This document shows, piece by piece, positions 34,281 through 42,559 of a stretch of DNA of 64,000 nucleotides. The stretch lies in contig NZ_NNRI01000012.1 of the NCBI RefSeq assembly GCF_002270415.1, positions 327,619-391,618 of the forward strand, in the 5' to 3' direction. Below the pieces are notes generated by a model. It saw only the letters and a program-made list of their open reading frames with translations. It had not been told where the DNA came from and searched no databases. Each line of letters opens with the position of its first letter. The first letter of the stretch is position 1. Made by a program: the position numbers and the translations under genes. Source of the DNA: Mesorhizobium sophorae (GTDB taxonomy: Bacteria; Pseudomonadota; Alphaproteobacteria; Rhizobiales; Rhizobiaceae).

Positions 34281-35027
34281 CTACGCATCGTGCTTTCCAA
34301 AAATCGGCTCCGATTTTTGGGTCGATGCGCTGGCCCAGACGCCTTCACGCAAAAGAAATGCCGAAGCCGCCGCTTCTTCCGCTGCCCTGCGGGAGCCGCC
34401 CGTGCCGGTGGAAGGCGCAAAGCCGCTGACCTGCAAGGACACCGTGAAGACCGGCTGGTGGTCGGGCCCTTCGCGCTTTTCGATCACATATTCGGGGCGC
34501 GCATCGCTGGTCTTGGCAATCCATTCCTGCAAATCGGATTTCGGATTGAGCGGCTTTGCCACAACCGTGCGCGAGCGCGGCTCCCAGTAGCGCAGGACGA
34601 AGCGCCGCGCGGCGTCGATGCCACCGTCAACATAGACCGCCGCGATCAGGGCTTCGACGGCATCCGCCAGATAGTTTCCGCCCGAGCCACGCGACCGCGT
34701 CTTCAAGGCCGCGTCGGCCCGAACCAGATCTTCCAACTGCATTTCGATGCCGATCTCGGAGCATGTTTTCGCGTCCACCAGCGCATTGAAACGTGGCGCG
34801 ATCTCACCTTCAGGCGCGTCGGGAAATTTTTCGAAAAGCATATCGGCGACCACAAGCCCAAGCACGCGGTCGCCAAGGAATTCGAGACGCTGATTGTTGC
34901 TTGCCGCCTTGACCGCACTGGAGTGCGTCAATGCGGTCTCGAGCAAGCGGAGATCCTTGAAGACATGGCCGGTCTTGGCCTTCACCAAACCGGCCAGTGT
35001 TTCGCCTGTCGGGCGCTTCAAAGCCAT
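34281..35027 (-). CDS. rnc: Ribonuclease III
   Basis: A 248-residue double-strand-specific endoribonuclease processing rRNA and mRNA. The catalytic helix RLEFLGDRVLGLVVADMLF and the second acidic segment YLADAVEALIAAVYVDGG are intact. The double-stranded RNA-binding domain follows (about 155-225, ending GGSRRAAEEAAASAFL). The ATG at 35027 is chosen because it shares a base with the lepB stop (TGATG); a start at 35075 would overlap lepB by 49 bases. The last 15 residues are encoded by a perfect hairpin repeat, so the C-terminus looks recently altered. Confidence 0.95.
   Translation of the reverse strand: MALKRPTGETLAGLVKAKTGHVFKDLRLLETALTHSSAVKAASNNQRLEFLGDRVLGLVVADMLFEKFPDAPEGEIAPRFNALVDAKTCSEIGIEMQLEDLVRADAALKTRSRGSGGNYLADAVEALIAAVYVDGGIDAARRFVLRYWEPRSRTVVAKPLNPKSDLQEWIAKTSDARPEYVIEKREGPDHQPVFTVSLQVSGFAPSTGTGGSRRAAEEAAASAFLLREGVWASASTQKSEPIFGKHDA
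34284..34329. repeat. Hairpin repeat overlapping the 3' end of rnc
   Basis: Outer arms CGCATCG (34284-34290) and CGATGCG (34323-34329) and inner 11-base arms CCAAAAATCGG and CCGATTTTTGG (34297-34320) are all perfect. On the minus strand the element encodes residues ASTQKSEPIFGKHDA, the end of RNase III, with the stop codon immediately after. Confidence 0.85.
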
Positions 35028-35776
35028 CAATTGACGAAGTGGAACAGGCGCGAAGCGCGCATCAGCGTCGGCCATTTCCAGATTTCGAGCGGGCTCGCCT
35101 TGCCTGCGATCGAGAAGAAAACAAGATTGGCGCGGCCAACCAGATTTTCCGCCGGGACGAAGCCAACGGTGAAGCGGCTGTCCGAGGAATTGTCACGGTT
35201 GTCGCCCATCATGAAATAGTGGCCGGGCGGCACGTTCCATTCGCGGGTGTTGTCACCGATCGAGTTGGGCGAGATGTCCAGCGTGTCGTAGCTGACGCCG
35301 TTGGGCAGCGTTTCCCGGTAGACGTCGATCGGCCGAGGCTCTTCGGTGATGTCGGGATTGTCGATCTGGCCCGTTTTCACGCGCGGCACGCCGACGTCGT
35401 TGATGAACAGCTGGCCGTCCTTGACCTGGATCTTGTCGCCCGGCAGGCCGACCACGCGCTTGATGTAGTCGACGGACGGATCAGGTGGGAACTTGAACAC
35501 CACCACGTCGCCGCGCTTTGGCTCGGAGCCCCAGATGCGGCCCGAAAAGATGTCAGGCCCGAAAGGCAGCGAGTAACGGGAATAGCCGTAGGACCATTTG
35601 GTGACGAACAGATAGTCGCCTTCCAGAAGCGTCGGGCGCATCGATCCCGATGGGATCGAAAAAGGCTGGAACAACAGCGTGCGGATGACCAGGGCGAGCA
35701 AAAGCGCCTGCACTATGACGCTGACGGTCTCGCCAAGGCCGCCGGATTTCTTCTCAGATTTATCAACCACGCTCAT
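35027..35776 (-). CDS. lepB: Signal peptidase I
   Basis: A 249-residue inner-membrane serine protease that removes signal peptides. One N-terminal membrane helix (about 17-38) precedes the catalytic Ser45 in IPSGSMRPTL and Lys106 in YIKRVVGLPGD. The C-terminal box GDNRDNSSDSR is intact. The ATG at 35776 has GAGGA upstream; the in-frame extension to 35857 would run into acpS. It couples to rnc through a shared base. Other proteins in the window with signal peptides are presumably its clients. Confidence 0.95.
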   Translation of the reverse strand: MSVVDKSEKKSGGLGETVSVIVQALLLALVIRTLLFQPFSIPSGSMRPTLLEGDYLFVTKWSYGYSRYSLPFGPDIFSGRIWGSEPKRGDVVVFKFPPDPSVDYIKRVVGLPGDKIQVKDGQLFINDVGVPRVKTGQIDNPDITEEPRPIDVYRETLPNGVSYDTLDISPNSIGDNTREWNVPPGHYFMMGDNRDNSSDSRFTVGFVPAENLVGRANLVFFSIAGKASPLEIWKWPTLMRASRLFHFVN

Positions 35777-35853
35777 GTCGTCCTCGATTGTGCGTTGGAT
35801 GGTATAGAGTCTCGGCGCGCGCTGGGCAACGTCGTGCCGGTCGTCAGATGCAA

Positions 35854-36267
35854 TCAATGTGGCGCTTCTTCGACGGGCAACGCCTCGATGATCACAAAGG
35901 CTTGAGCGAGCGGGAAATCATCGGTGATGGTGAGGTGGATTGCCGCCCGATGGCCCTTAGGCAGGATTTTGTCCAGCCGCGCCTGTGCCCCTCCCGTCAG
36001 CGCCATGGTCGGCGCGCCGCTGGGCAGGTTGACGACACCCATGTCGCGCCAGAACACGCCCTGCGCCAGACCCGTGCCCAGCGCCTTGGCGCAGGCTTCC
36101 TTGGCGGCGAAGCGCTTGGCGTAGGACGCAGCACGCGCGCGGCGGTTCTCGGAGCGGGCCTGCTCGAGGTCGGTGTAGATTCTCTGGATGAAGCGCTGGC
36201 CGTGACGCTCCAGCGACTTTTCGATGCGTCTGATATCGATCAGGTCACTGCCGATGCCGATGATCAT
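35854..36267 (-). CDS. acpS: Holo-acyl-carrier-protein synthase
   Basis: A 137-residue phosphopantetheinyl transferase activating acyl carrier protein. Magnesium ligands are Asp8 (IGSDLIDI) and Glu57 (KRFAAKEACAKAL). It starts with ATG at 36267, overlapping the DUF2062 stop by four bases, and is followed 77 bases later by lepB. Confidence 0.95.
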   Translation of the reverse strand: MIIGIGSDLIDIRRIEKSLERHGQRFIQRIYTDLEQARSENRRARAASYAKRFAAKEACAKALGTGLAQGVFWRDMGVVNLPSGAPTMALTGGAQARLDKILPKGHRAAIHLTITDDFPLAQAFVIIEALPVEEAPH

Positions 36268-36863
36268 CGTGCGGCGGAACCAATGCTTCCGCCGGGATGA
36301 GACGATTGCCCATGCCGGCTTGCGCGCTCAGCAAGGCGCTTGCGCCGTTGCTCGCGGAAAGCGTTCATGCCCCAGCGCGTGACGCCATAGAACAAGAGGC
36401 CGAACACCAGCCCGAGCGGGATCGCGCCGATCAGCATCGGCTCGAGCACGGGCTTCCACAATTGCGCGAAGGAAAGCTTGTGCAGCATCTCGCCCAGATG
36501 CGCCGGTGGGCCATGCGCAGGCAGGCGGTCATGCAGGATCAGCTTGCCGGTTTCCCAGGAGGCGCCCCACAGCAGCGGAAAGGTCAGCGGGTTGCCGAAG
36601 AAAACCGCTGCAAGGGCCGCCGCCACCAGATTGCCGGCGATCACCCAGCACAGGATGGCGGCAATGGCGAAATGAAAGCCCACGGGAAAAAACGAGGCGA
36701 AGACGCCGGCGGCGACACCGGCCGCCACGGCGTGCGGTGTGGCCTTCAGCCGCAGGATGCGCTTGGAGAAATACTGAAGCGAGCGCGAAAACGAGCGGCG
36801 CGGCCACAAATAGGTACGCACCCGCTCGAGAAGGCCATCAGGCTTGCGGCGTCGAAAAAGCAC
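36264..36863 (-). CDS. DUF2062 membrane protein
   Basis: A 199-residue protein with a basic N-terminus (LFRRRKPDGLLERV), an amphipathic segment, and three or four membrane helices. The DUF2062 signature appears as PHAVAAGVAAGVFASFFPV and GNPLTFPLLW. Function is unknown. The start is a GTG at 36863, supported because the family normally begins with this LFRRRKP motif. It is the first gene of the acpS-lepB-rnc operon. Confidence 0.87.
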   Translation of the reverse strand: MLFRRRKPDGLLERVRTYLWPRRSFSRSLQYFSKRILRLKATPHAVAAGVAAGVFASFFPVGFHFAIAAILCWVIAGNLVAAALAAVFFGNPLTFPLLWGASWETGKLILHDRLPAHGPPAHLGEMLHKLSFAQLWKPVLEPMLIGAIPLGLVFGLLFYGVTRWGMNAFREQRRKRLAERASRHGQSSHPGGSIGSAAR

Positions 36864-37118
36864 TCTGTACCCGTTTCACAGCTCCCGCGCCGGCACTTTC
36901 AGCCGGGCGCAACAGCACCATCTTGCGCTTGACGATCCCCCGATGGCAATCGCAACGTTGATATAGCGACGCGCTGGCAAGAGAACAACCAACGCCCCCT
37001 GCGCGGCGTGCGCTTGTTGCCCCGGGATGGCATTCCTCGCATCGAACATTGGACAATCGCGGCGAATTTAAGGAACCGGCATTTGTCGCATGGCCGAAAG
37101 GCGCGGCGGCTACGGCGG

Positions 37119-37499
37119 CTACGACAAATATTCGCTGACCTCGACCAGATTGCCGTCCGGGTCGCGGAAATAGACCGACATCATCGGACCACGAGCCCCG
37201 ACGCGTTCGACCGGTCCGAGTTCCACCACCACGCCATTGGCCGCGAGACGGGTGCTGACTTCGCCCAGCGGCCGGTCGGTGATCAGGCAGAAGTCGCCCG
37301 AGCCGGGCGTCGGCGCCTTCGCCTTCGGCTCGAAGGTGCGGCCCACCTCGTGCACATTGATCTTCTGGGTGCCGAAAGCCAGCGCTGTCGGCCGGCCGGG
37401 CGCATCGATGCGTTCAAAACCCAGCACGCGCTGATAAAAGGCGCAGGTCACGTCCAGCGAAGCGACCGTCAGCACGAAATGATCGATGCCTGCGATCAT
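37119..37499 (-). CDS. VOC-family protein (glyoxalase-like)
   Basis: A 126-residue VOC protein beginning MIAGIDHFVLTVASLDVTCAF and ending MSVYFRDPDGNLVEVSEY, the last glutamate being the usual metal ligand. It resembles the many virulence-associated/glyoxalase-like proteins of unknown activity. Start is ambiguous: an in-frame ATG at 37520 lies inside a repeat element, so 37499 is preferred. It is unrelated in detail to the VOC gene at 6182-6568. Confidence 0.83.
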   Translation of the reverse strand: MIAGIDHFVLTVASLDVTCAFYQRVLGFERIDAPGRPTALAFGTQKINVHEVGRTFEPKAKAPTPGSGDFCLITDRPLGEVSTRLAANGVVVELGPVERVGARGPMMSVYFRDPDGNLVEVSEYLS

Positions 37500-37513
37500 C
37501 GCCAATTTGTTTT

Positions 37514-37564
37514 CATGCATGTCGTTAACCCAAAACCGCTGCACACTTTTGGGCGACACGCATG
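37514..37564. repeat. Dispersed hairpin repeat between pyrE and the VOC gene
   Basis: Inner arms CCCAAAA (37529-37535) and TTTTGGG (37547-37553) lie within outer arms ATGCATGTCG and CGACACGCAT (one mismatch). It is the same family as the elements near 38168, 46266 and 57145. Confidence 0.85.
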
Positions 37565-37566
37565 GG

Positions 37567-38145
37567 TCAAATATTGCGGCTGCCGGGCTTGACCGCCGGT
37601 ATGGCGGCCAGCTCCGGCGGAAGCCGGTCGGCCGGATAGGCTGGAACCTCATATTCGGCGAGCGCGATCAACGGCACGCCGACATGGGTCTTGCCGGCCG
37701 AACGGTCGATGATACAGGCGGCGGCAACCACCTCGGCGCCAAGTTCGCGCAGGCACTCGATGGTTTCGCGGATCGACAGGCCGGTGGTGACGATATCCTC
37801 GACGATGACGACGCGCGCGCCGCTGGCGATCTCGAAGCGGCGCAGGCGAAACTCGCCCCCTTCCCGCTCGACCCATATCGCCGGCACGCCGAGATGGCGC
37901 GAGGTCTCGTAGGCCGGGATCAGCCCGCCGATCGCCGGACCGACGACGTAGTCGATCTTGCCCGGCACGCCCGCGCGGATCTTTTCGGCCAGCGCCTTGC
38001 ACAGCCGCTCGGTCTTGTCGGCATGCATGAACACGCGCGCCTTCTGCAGGAAGACAGGGCTTCTCAAGCCCGAGGTCAAAATGAAATGCCCTTCGAGGAC
38101 AGCACCCGCCTCGCGGAAAATCCCCAGCACTTCATCGGTGTTCAT
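37567..38145 (-). CDS. pyrE: Orotate phosphoribosyltransferase
   Basis: A 192-residue enzyme converting orotate and PRPP to OMP in pyrimidine synthesis. The PRPP-binding motif reads VVIVEDIVTTGLSI, and the flexible loop and orotate-binding region AIWVEREGGEFRLRRF are visible. It is the short form usual in alphaproteobacteria. It lies downstream of rsh, separated by a hairpin repeat, in the conserved rsh-pyrE order. Confidence 0.95.
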   Translation of the reverse strand: MNTDEVLGIFREAGAVLEGHFILTSGLRSPVFLQKARVFMHADKTERLCKALAEKIRAGVPGKIDYVVGPAIGGLIPAYETSRHLGVPAIWVEREGGEFRLRRFEIASGARVVIVEDIVTTGLSIRETIECLRELGAEVVAAACIIDRSAGKTHVGVPLIALAEYEVPAYPADRLPPELAAIPAVKPGSRNI

Positions 38146-38167
38146 TTCTGTGCCTCTTTTTGATTGA

Positions 38168-38211
38168 CCATGATCTTGTCCGAAAACCGGTCCCCACTTT
38201 CGGGATCATGG
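38168..38211. repeat. Dispersed hairpin repeat between rsh and pyrE
   Basis: Outer arms CCATGATC and GATCATGG are perfect, inner arms CCGAAA and TTTCGG perfect. It ends two bases before the rsh stop codon, where it could terminate or stabilise the rsh transcript. Confidence 0.85.
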
Positions 38212-38212
38212 T

Positions 38213-40441
38213 CTAGCCGTTGACGCGCCTTGCGTCGCTGACGCTCGAATTGTCCTTGAGCTGCGACAGCAGCCGGTTGAGGTGCTTCAGATCCCAGACT
38301 TCGAGATCGATCAGCATTTCCGTGAAATCGGGCGCGGTGCGCACCATCGACAGCGTGTGGATGTTGGCGTCGTTCGACGCAACGACCTGGGCGATATCGG
38401 CGAGCGAACCCGGCGCGTTGATGGCGGTGACGGAGACGCGCGCCGGAAACCGTTCCTTGGTGCGCTCGTCAATGTCCCAGCGCACGTCGATCCAGCGTTC
38501 GGGCTGGTCGTCGAAGGCCTGCAGCGCCGGCGACTGGATGGGATAGATGGTGATGCCGGTACCGGGCTGGACGATGCCGACGATGCGGTCGCCAGGCACC
38601 GCCCCTTCCGGCGCAAAACGGACCGGCAGGTCGCCACGCACGCCGCGGATCGGCACGGCGCCATCGCGCGGCTGGTCCTTGTCCTTGCGCGCCGCGCGGC
38701 CCGGAATCTGGAACAGCATGCCGGCGGCGTTGCGGATTTTCGACCAGCCCTCCTCGCGCTGCTTGGGCGCGGCGGTGGTGACACGCTCGTCCTTGTAGTC
38801 GGGGAATACCGCCTTCATGACATCGGTGGAGGCGAGCTCGCCACGGCCGACCGAGGCCAGCACGTCCTCGATATCCTTGCGCGCCAGCCGGTGCAGCACC
38901 TGCTTCAGGCTCTCCTTGGTGAAGGTCTTGCCGGCGCGCTCGAAGGCGCGTTCCAGGATGCGAATGCCGAGACCCGAATACTGCTTGCGGATGGCATTCT
39001 TGGTGGCGCGGCGGATGGCCGAGCGCGCCTTGCCGGTGACGACGACCGATTCCCAGGCCGCCGGCGGCACCTGCGCCTTGGAGCGGATGATCTCGACCTC
39101 GTCGCCGTTCTTCAGTTCCGTCATCAGCGGCATGATGCGGCCGTTGACCTTGGCGCCGACGCAGGTGTCGCCGACATCGGTGTGCACGGCATAGGCGAAA
39201 TCGATGGGCGTAGCACCTCGCGGCAGTGCAATCAGCATGCCTTTCGGCGTGAAGCAGAACACCTGGTCCTGGAACAGTTCCAACTTGGTGTTTTCGAGGA
39301 AGTCTTCCGGATTGTCACCCTCGGCAAGCTGCTCGATGGTGCGCCGCAGCCAGGCATAGGCGTTGGTCTCCTTCGAAATCGCATGGGCGGCGCCGTTGGT
39401 CTTGCCGCCGGTGTCCTTGTAGATCGAATGCGCGGCGACGCCGTATTCGGCGATCTTGTTCATCTCGCGGGTCCGGATCTGCAGCTCGACGCGCTGACGC
39501 GACGGCCCGACGATGGTGGTGTGGATCGACCGATAGTCGTTCTGCTTCGGCGTCGAGATGTAATCCTTGAAGCGGCCTGGCACCATCGACCAGGCGGTGT
39601 GGATGGCTCCGAGCGCGCGATAACAATCCTCGACTGTATCGACGACGACTCGGAAGCCGAAGATGTCGGACAGCTGCTCGAAGGACAGCGCCTTGGCCTC
39701 CATCTTGCGGAACACCGACCACGGCTTCTTCTGACGGCTTTTCACGCTGGCCTTGATCGCATGCTTTTCGAACAGCGCGGACAGCGCCTTCTCGATCTCG
39801 GACAGCACATCCTTGTTGCGCTCGAATATCTCGGCGAGCCGGGCAGTGACGGCGCGATAGGCTTCCGGGTTGATGTAGCGGAAGGCGATCTCCTCCAGCT
39901 CCTCGCGCATGCCTTGCATGCCCATGCGCCCGGCCAGCGGCGCATAGATGTCCATCGTCTCCTCGGCGATGCGCAGGCGCTTGGCCTCCGGCATATGGTC
40001 GAGGGTGCGCATGTTGTGCAAACGGTCGGCGAGCTTGACCAGAAGGACGCGGACATCCTCCGAAATCGCCAGCAGAAGCTTGCGCAGGTTTTCCGCCTGC
40101 TCGGCCTTCTTCGACACGAGGTCGAGCTTCTTGAGCTTGGTCAGTCCCTCGACCAGCTTGCCCATTTCGGGCCCGAACAGCTCATCGATTTCGGCCCGCG
40201 TCGCCGTGGTGTCCTCAATGGTGTCGTGCAGCAGGGCGACCGCGATCGTCGCCTCGTCCATGTGCATTTCGGTGAGGATCGCGGCGACTTCGAGCGGATG
40301 CGAGAAATAAGGATCGCCGGAAGCGCGCTTCTGGTGGCCATGCTTCTGCATGGCATAGACATAGGCCTTGTTGAGCAACGCCTCGTTGACGTCAGGCTTG
40401 TAGCGCTGGACGCGCTCGACAAGCTCATACTGACGCATCAT
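38213..40441 (-). CDS. rsh: Bifunctional (p)ppGpp synthetase/hydrolase Rsh
   Basis: A 742-residue RelA/SpoT homologue. The hydrolase HD domain is intact (H72-D73 in ALLHDTIEDT), the synthetase domain has YRALGAIHTAW and STPKQNDYRSIHT, followed by a TGS domain (VFCFTPKGMLIALPRGATPI) and a C-terminal ACT domain (RVSVTAINAPGSLADIAQVV). With both catalytic halves intact it should make and degrade the alarmone. Two adjacent ATG codons (40441, 40438) can serve as start. It sits downstream of rpoZ. Confidence 0.96.
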   Translation of the reverse strand: MMRQYELVERVQRYKPDVNEALLNKAYVYAMQKHGHQKRASGDPYFSHPLEVAAILTEMHMDEATIAVALLHDTIEDTTATRAEIDELFGPEMGKLVEGLTKLKKLDLVSKKAEQAENLRKLLLAISEDVRVLLVKLADRLHNMRTLDHMPEAKRLRIAEETMDIYAPLAGRMGMQGMREELEEIAFRYINPEAYRAVTARLAEIFERNKDVLSEIEKALSALFEKHAIKASVKSRQKKPWSVFRKMEAKALSFEQLSDIFGFRVVVDTVEDCYRALGAIHTAWSMVPGRFKDYISTPKQNDYRSIHTTIVGPSRQRVELQIRTREMNKIAEYGVAAHSIYKDTGGKTNGAAHAISKETNAYAWLRRTIEQLAEGDNPEDFLENTKLELFQDQVFCFTPKGMLIALPRGATPIDFAYAVHTDVGDTCVGAKVNGRIMPLMTELKNGDEVEIIRSKAQVPPAAWESVVVTGKARSAIRRATKNAIRKQYSGLGIRILERAFERAGKTFTKESLKQVLHRLARKDIEDVLASVGRGELASTDVMKAVFPDYKDERVTTAAPKQREEGWSKIRNAAGMLFQIPGRAARKDKDQPRDGAVPIRGVRGDLPVRFAPEGAVPGDRIVGIVQPGTGITIYPIQSPALQAFDDQPERWIDVRWDIDERTKERFPARVSVTAINAPGSLADIAQVVASNDANIHTLSMVRTAPDFTEMLIDLEVWDLKHLNRLLSQLKDNSSVSDARRVNG

Positions 40442-40572
40442 GGGCGGGATCTCGCAGCGGTGAAATGAATCATGCGCCGCACTGCTGTACGGCGCATGTC
40501 ATAGATAGCCACGAAACTGCCGATACGGAAGTGCGGAAGATTGTTCCAGCGACCTCCAGAACGGAGGCTCGC

Positions 40573-40974
40573 TTAGTAGTCGTCGCTCTTTTCCGGGGGC
40601 ACCAGGCCCTCGATGCCGGCCAGGAGATCTTCCTCGGTCATCCGGTCGAAGGTGATGTTCTCCTCGGCGTCGTCGGCATCGGTGGCCGCGACTGCGGCGC
40701 CGGTCTGGTCGGCAATCGCCTCGCCATCGGCTTCGGGCTCGTCGACCTCGACATGCTTCTGCAGCGAGTGGATCAGGTCTTCCTTGAGGTCGTCGGGCGA
40801 CAGTGTCTCGTCGGCGATCTCGCGCAGCGCCACGACCGGGTTCTTGTCGTTGTCACGCGGCACGGTGATCGGCGCGCCCTGGCTGATCTGGCGGGCACGG
40901 TGGCCGGCAAGGAGCACCAGCTCGAAGCGGTTGTCGACCTTGTCGATGCAATCTTCAACGGTCACGCGGGCCAT
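40573..40974 (-). CDS. rpoZ: RNA polymerase omega subunit
   Basis: A 133-residue omega subunit. The conserved core MARVTVEDCIDKVDNRFELV and LAGHRARQISQG is followed by a long acidic tail (DADDAEENITFDRMTEEDLL), typical of rhizobial omegas. Omega helps assemble the core enzyme and carries ppGpp site 1 in proteobacteria, a link with the adjacent rsh. Confidence 0.95.
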   Translation of the reverse strand: MARVTVEDCIDKVDNRFELVLLAGHRARQISQGAPITVPRDNDKNPVVALREIADETLSPDDLKEDLIHSLQKHVEVDEPEADGEAIADQTGAAVAATDADDAEENITFDRMTEEDLLAGIEGLVPPEKSDDY

Positions 40975-41300
40975 GGACTGCCCCTTTCATGCGATGGATT
41001 TGATGGAAATCAGGCGCGGTCCTTAACCCGAACGCCGCCAAAACACAAGCATCATGGCAATGGCGGGGTCGCAGGGCCGCCAATCCCTTTATTTGAACAC
41101 CCGATCGGCCAAATCAGGCTGCATCCATGGGTTCGGCGCCCGATCACAATTGCTTGCAGTGCGGCAACACGCCCTTGGATTGCCGTGAAACTGGCGTTAT
41201 CTCGGATAGCGCGAAGGTCAGCCGGTTTATTATGAGCCTGACCGATAGTCGCTATCGCATTTCGTTAGACGGCCGATTATTTCGAAAAGGACTATTTTCC
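40975..41300. other. 326-base gap between rpoZ and the NYN gene
   Basis: A divergent promoter region. An inverted repeat CGATAG-TCG-CTATCG lies at 41243-41257, 43 bases before the NYN start, and could be an operator. No gene is supported here; an upstream extension of the NYN frame to 41127 lacks a ribosome site. Confidence 0.45.
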
Positions 41301-41882
41301 ATGTTCGACCCTCGTGAAAAAATCGCCCTATTCATCGACGGCGCCAATCTCTACGCGACGTCGCGCGCGCTCGGCTTCGACATCGACTACCGCAAGCTCC
41401 TGTCGAGCTTCCAGAAGCGCGGCTATCTGCTGCGCGCTTACTACTACACCGCGCTGGTCGAGGATCAGGAATACTCCTCGATCCGTCCGCTGATCGACTG
41501 GCTCGACTACAACGGCTTCAAGGTGGTCACCAAGCCGGCCAAGGAATTCACGGACTCGACTGGCCGCCGCAAGATCAAGGGCAATATGGACATCGAACTC
41601 ACTGTCGATGCGCTGGAACTCGCCGATGTCGTCGACCATTACGTCATCTTTTCCGGCGACGGCGATTTCCGCACGCTGGTCGAGGCGCTGCAGCGGCGCG
41701 GCCGCAAGGTGTCGATCGTCTCGACCATGGCCTCTCAGCCGCCGATGATCAGCGACGACCTGCGCCGCCAGGCCGACCATTTCATTGACCTGACCACGTT
41801 GAAGAACGAGGTCGGTCGCGATCCGTCCGAGCGGCCGATGCGCCGGCCCGAGCCGGCCGAAGTCGACGAGGACGACTACTGA
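41301..41882 (+). CDS. NYN-domain (LabA-like) protein
   Basis: A 193-residue PIN-like NYN-domain protein. Acidic active-site positions appear in ALFIDGANLYA, GNMDIELTVDALE and IFSGDGDFRTLVEAL. The family includes LabA/DUF88 proteins, predicted RNases or RNA-binding proteins. The ATG at 41301 follows an AAGGA at long but usable spacing. The C-terminus is acidic (PAEVDEDDY). It precedes the uracil-DNA glycosylase by 11 bases, so they form an operon. Confidence 0.88.
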   Translation: MFDPREKIALFIDGANLYATSRALGFDIDYRKLLSSFQKRGYLLRAYYYTALVEDQEYSSIRPLIDWLDYNGFKVVTKPAKEFTDSTGRRKIKGNMDIELTVDALELADVVDHYVIFSGDGDFRTLVEALQRRGRKVSIVSTMASQPPMISDDLRRQADHFIDLTTLKNEVGRDPSERPMRRPEPAEVDEDDY

Positions 41883-41893
41883 GGCCGGTCGCG

Positions 41894-42550
41894 TTGACCG
41901 CCCTTTCCATCTCCGAACCCGGCCGCGACTGCCTGCTCTGTCCGCGGCTGCATGATTTCATCGCCGAATGGCGGCAACGCGAGCCGTCCTGGTTCAACGC
42001 GCCGGTGCCGACTTTTTTGCCACCCGATGGCGACGACGCCGTCCGGCTTCTGATCGTCGGGCTGGCGCCCGGCCTGCGCGGCGCCAACCGCACCGGACGC
42101 CCCTTCACCGGCGACTATGCCGGTGACCTGCTGTACTCGACGTTGATTTCGCACGGTTTTGCGCGCGGTGAGTTCAAGGCGCGGCCGGATGACGGACTGG
42201 AGCTGGTCGGCACGGCGATCACCAATGCGGTGCGCTGCGTGCCGCCGGAGAACAAGCCGGTGGGCGCCGAGATTGCCACGTGCCGGACGTTCCTGGTGCC
42301 GACGATCGCCCGCTTTCCCAATTTGCGCGCCGTGCTGGCGCTGGGGTCGATCGCGCACCAGTCGACGGTGCGCGCGCTGGGTGGGCGCGTCGCCGCCTAT
42401 CCGTTCAAGCATGGCGGGCAGCTGCCGGCCGGGGGCATCACGCTGTTTTCGAGCTATCATTGCTCGCGCTACAACACCAACACAGGTGTGCTGACAGAGG
42501 CGATGTTCGTCAGCGTCTTCAGCGAGATCGCGGCCTTCCTGCAGAAATAG
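41894..42550 (+). CDS. Family-5 (UDGb-type) uracil-DNA glycosylase
   Basis: A 218-residue iron-sulfur uracil-DNA glycosylase. Motif A reads GLAPGLRGANRTGRPFTGD (56-74) and motif C SYHCSRYNTNTG, both UDGb-type; the usual proline in motif C is a cysteine here. Four cysteines at 13, 16, 115 and 130 match the 4Fe-4S ligands. UDGb enzymes act on uracil, hypoxanthine and other deaminated bases. The only plausible initiator is a TTG at 41894, preceded by GAGG. It is the second gene after the NYN gene. Confidence 0.87.
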   Translation: MTALSISEPGRDCLLCPRLHDFIAEWRQREPSWFNAPVPTFLPPDGDDAVRLLIVGLAPGLRGANRTGRPFTGDYAGDLLYSTLISHGFARGEFKARPDDGLELVGTAITNAVRCVPPENKPVGAEIATCRTFLVPTIARFPNLRAVLALGSIAHQSTVRALGGRVAAYPFKHGGQLPAGGITLFSSYHCSRYNTNTGVLTEAMFVSVFSEIAAFLQK

Positions 42551-42559
42551 CGCCGCCCT

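Noticed and set aside
33261..35219. A 652-codon open frame antisense to era and rnc
   Set aside because: Same GC-bias artefact: it crosses two well supported genes and an intergenic repeat and has low-complexity charged composition.
38282..40468. A 728-codon open frame antisense to rsh
   Set aside because: Long antisense frames are expected in high-GC codon-biased genes. The translation has no recognisable motif, and the opposite strand encodes complete Rsh.
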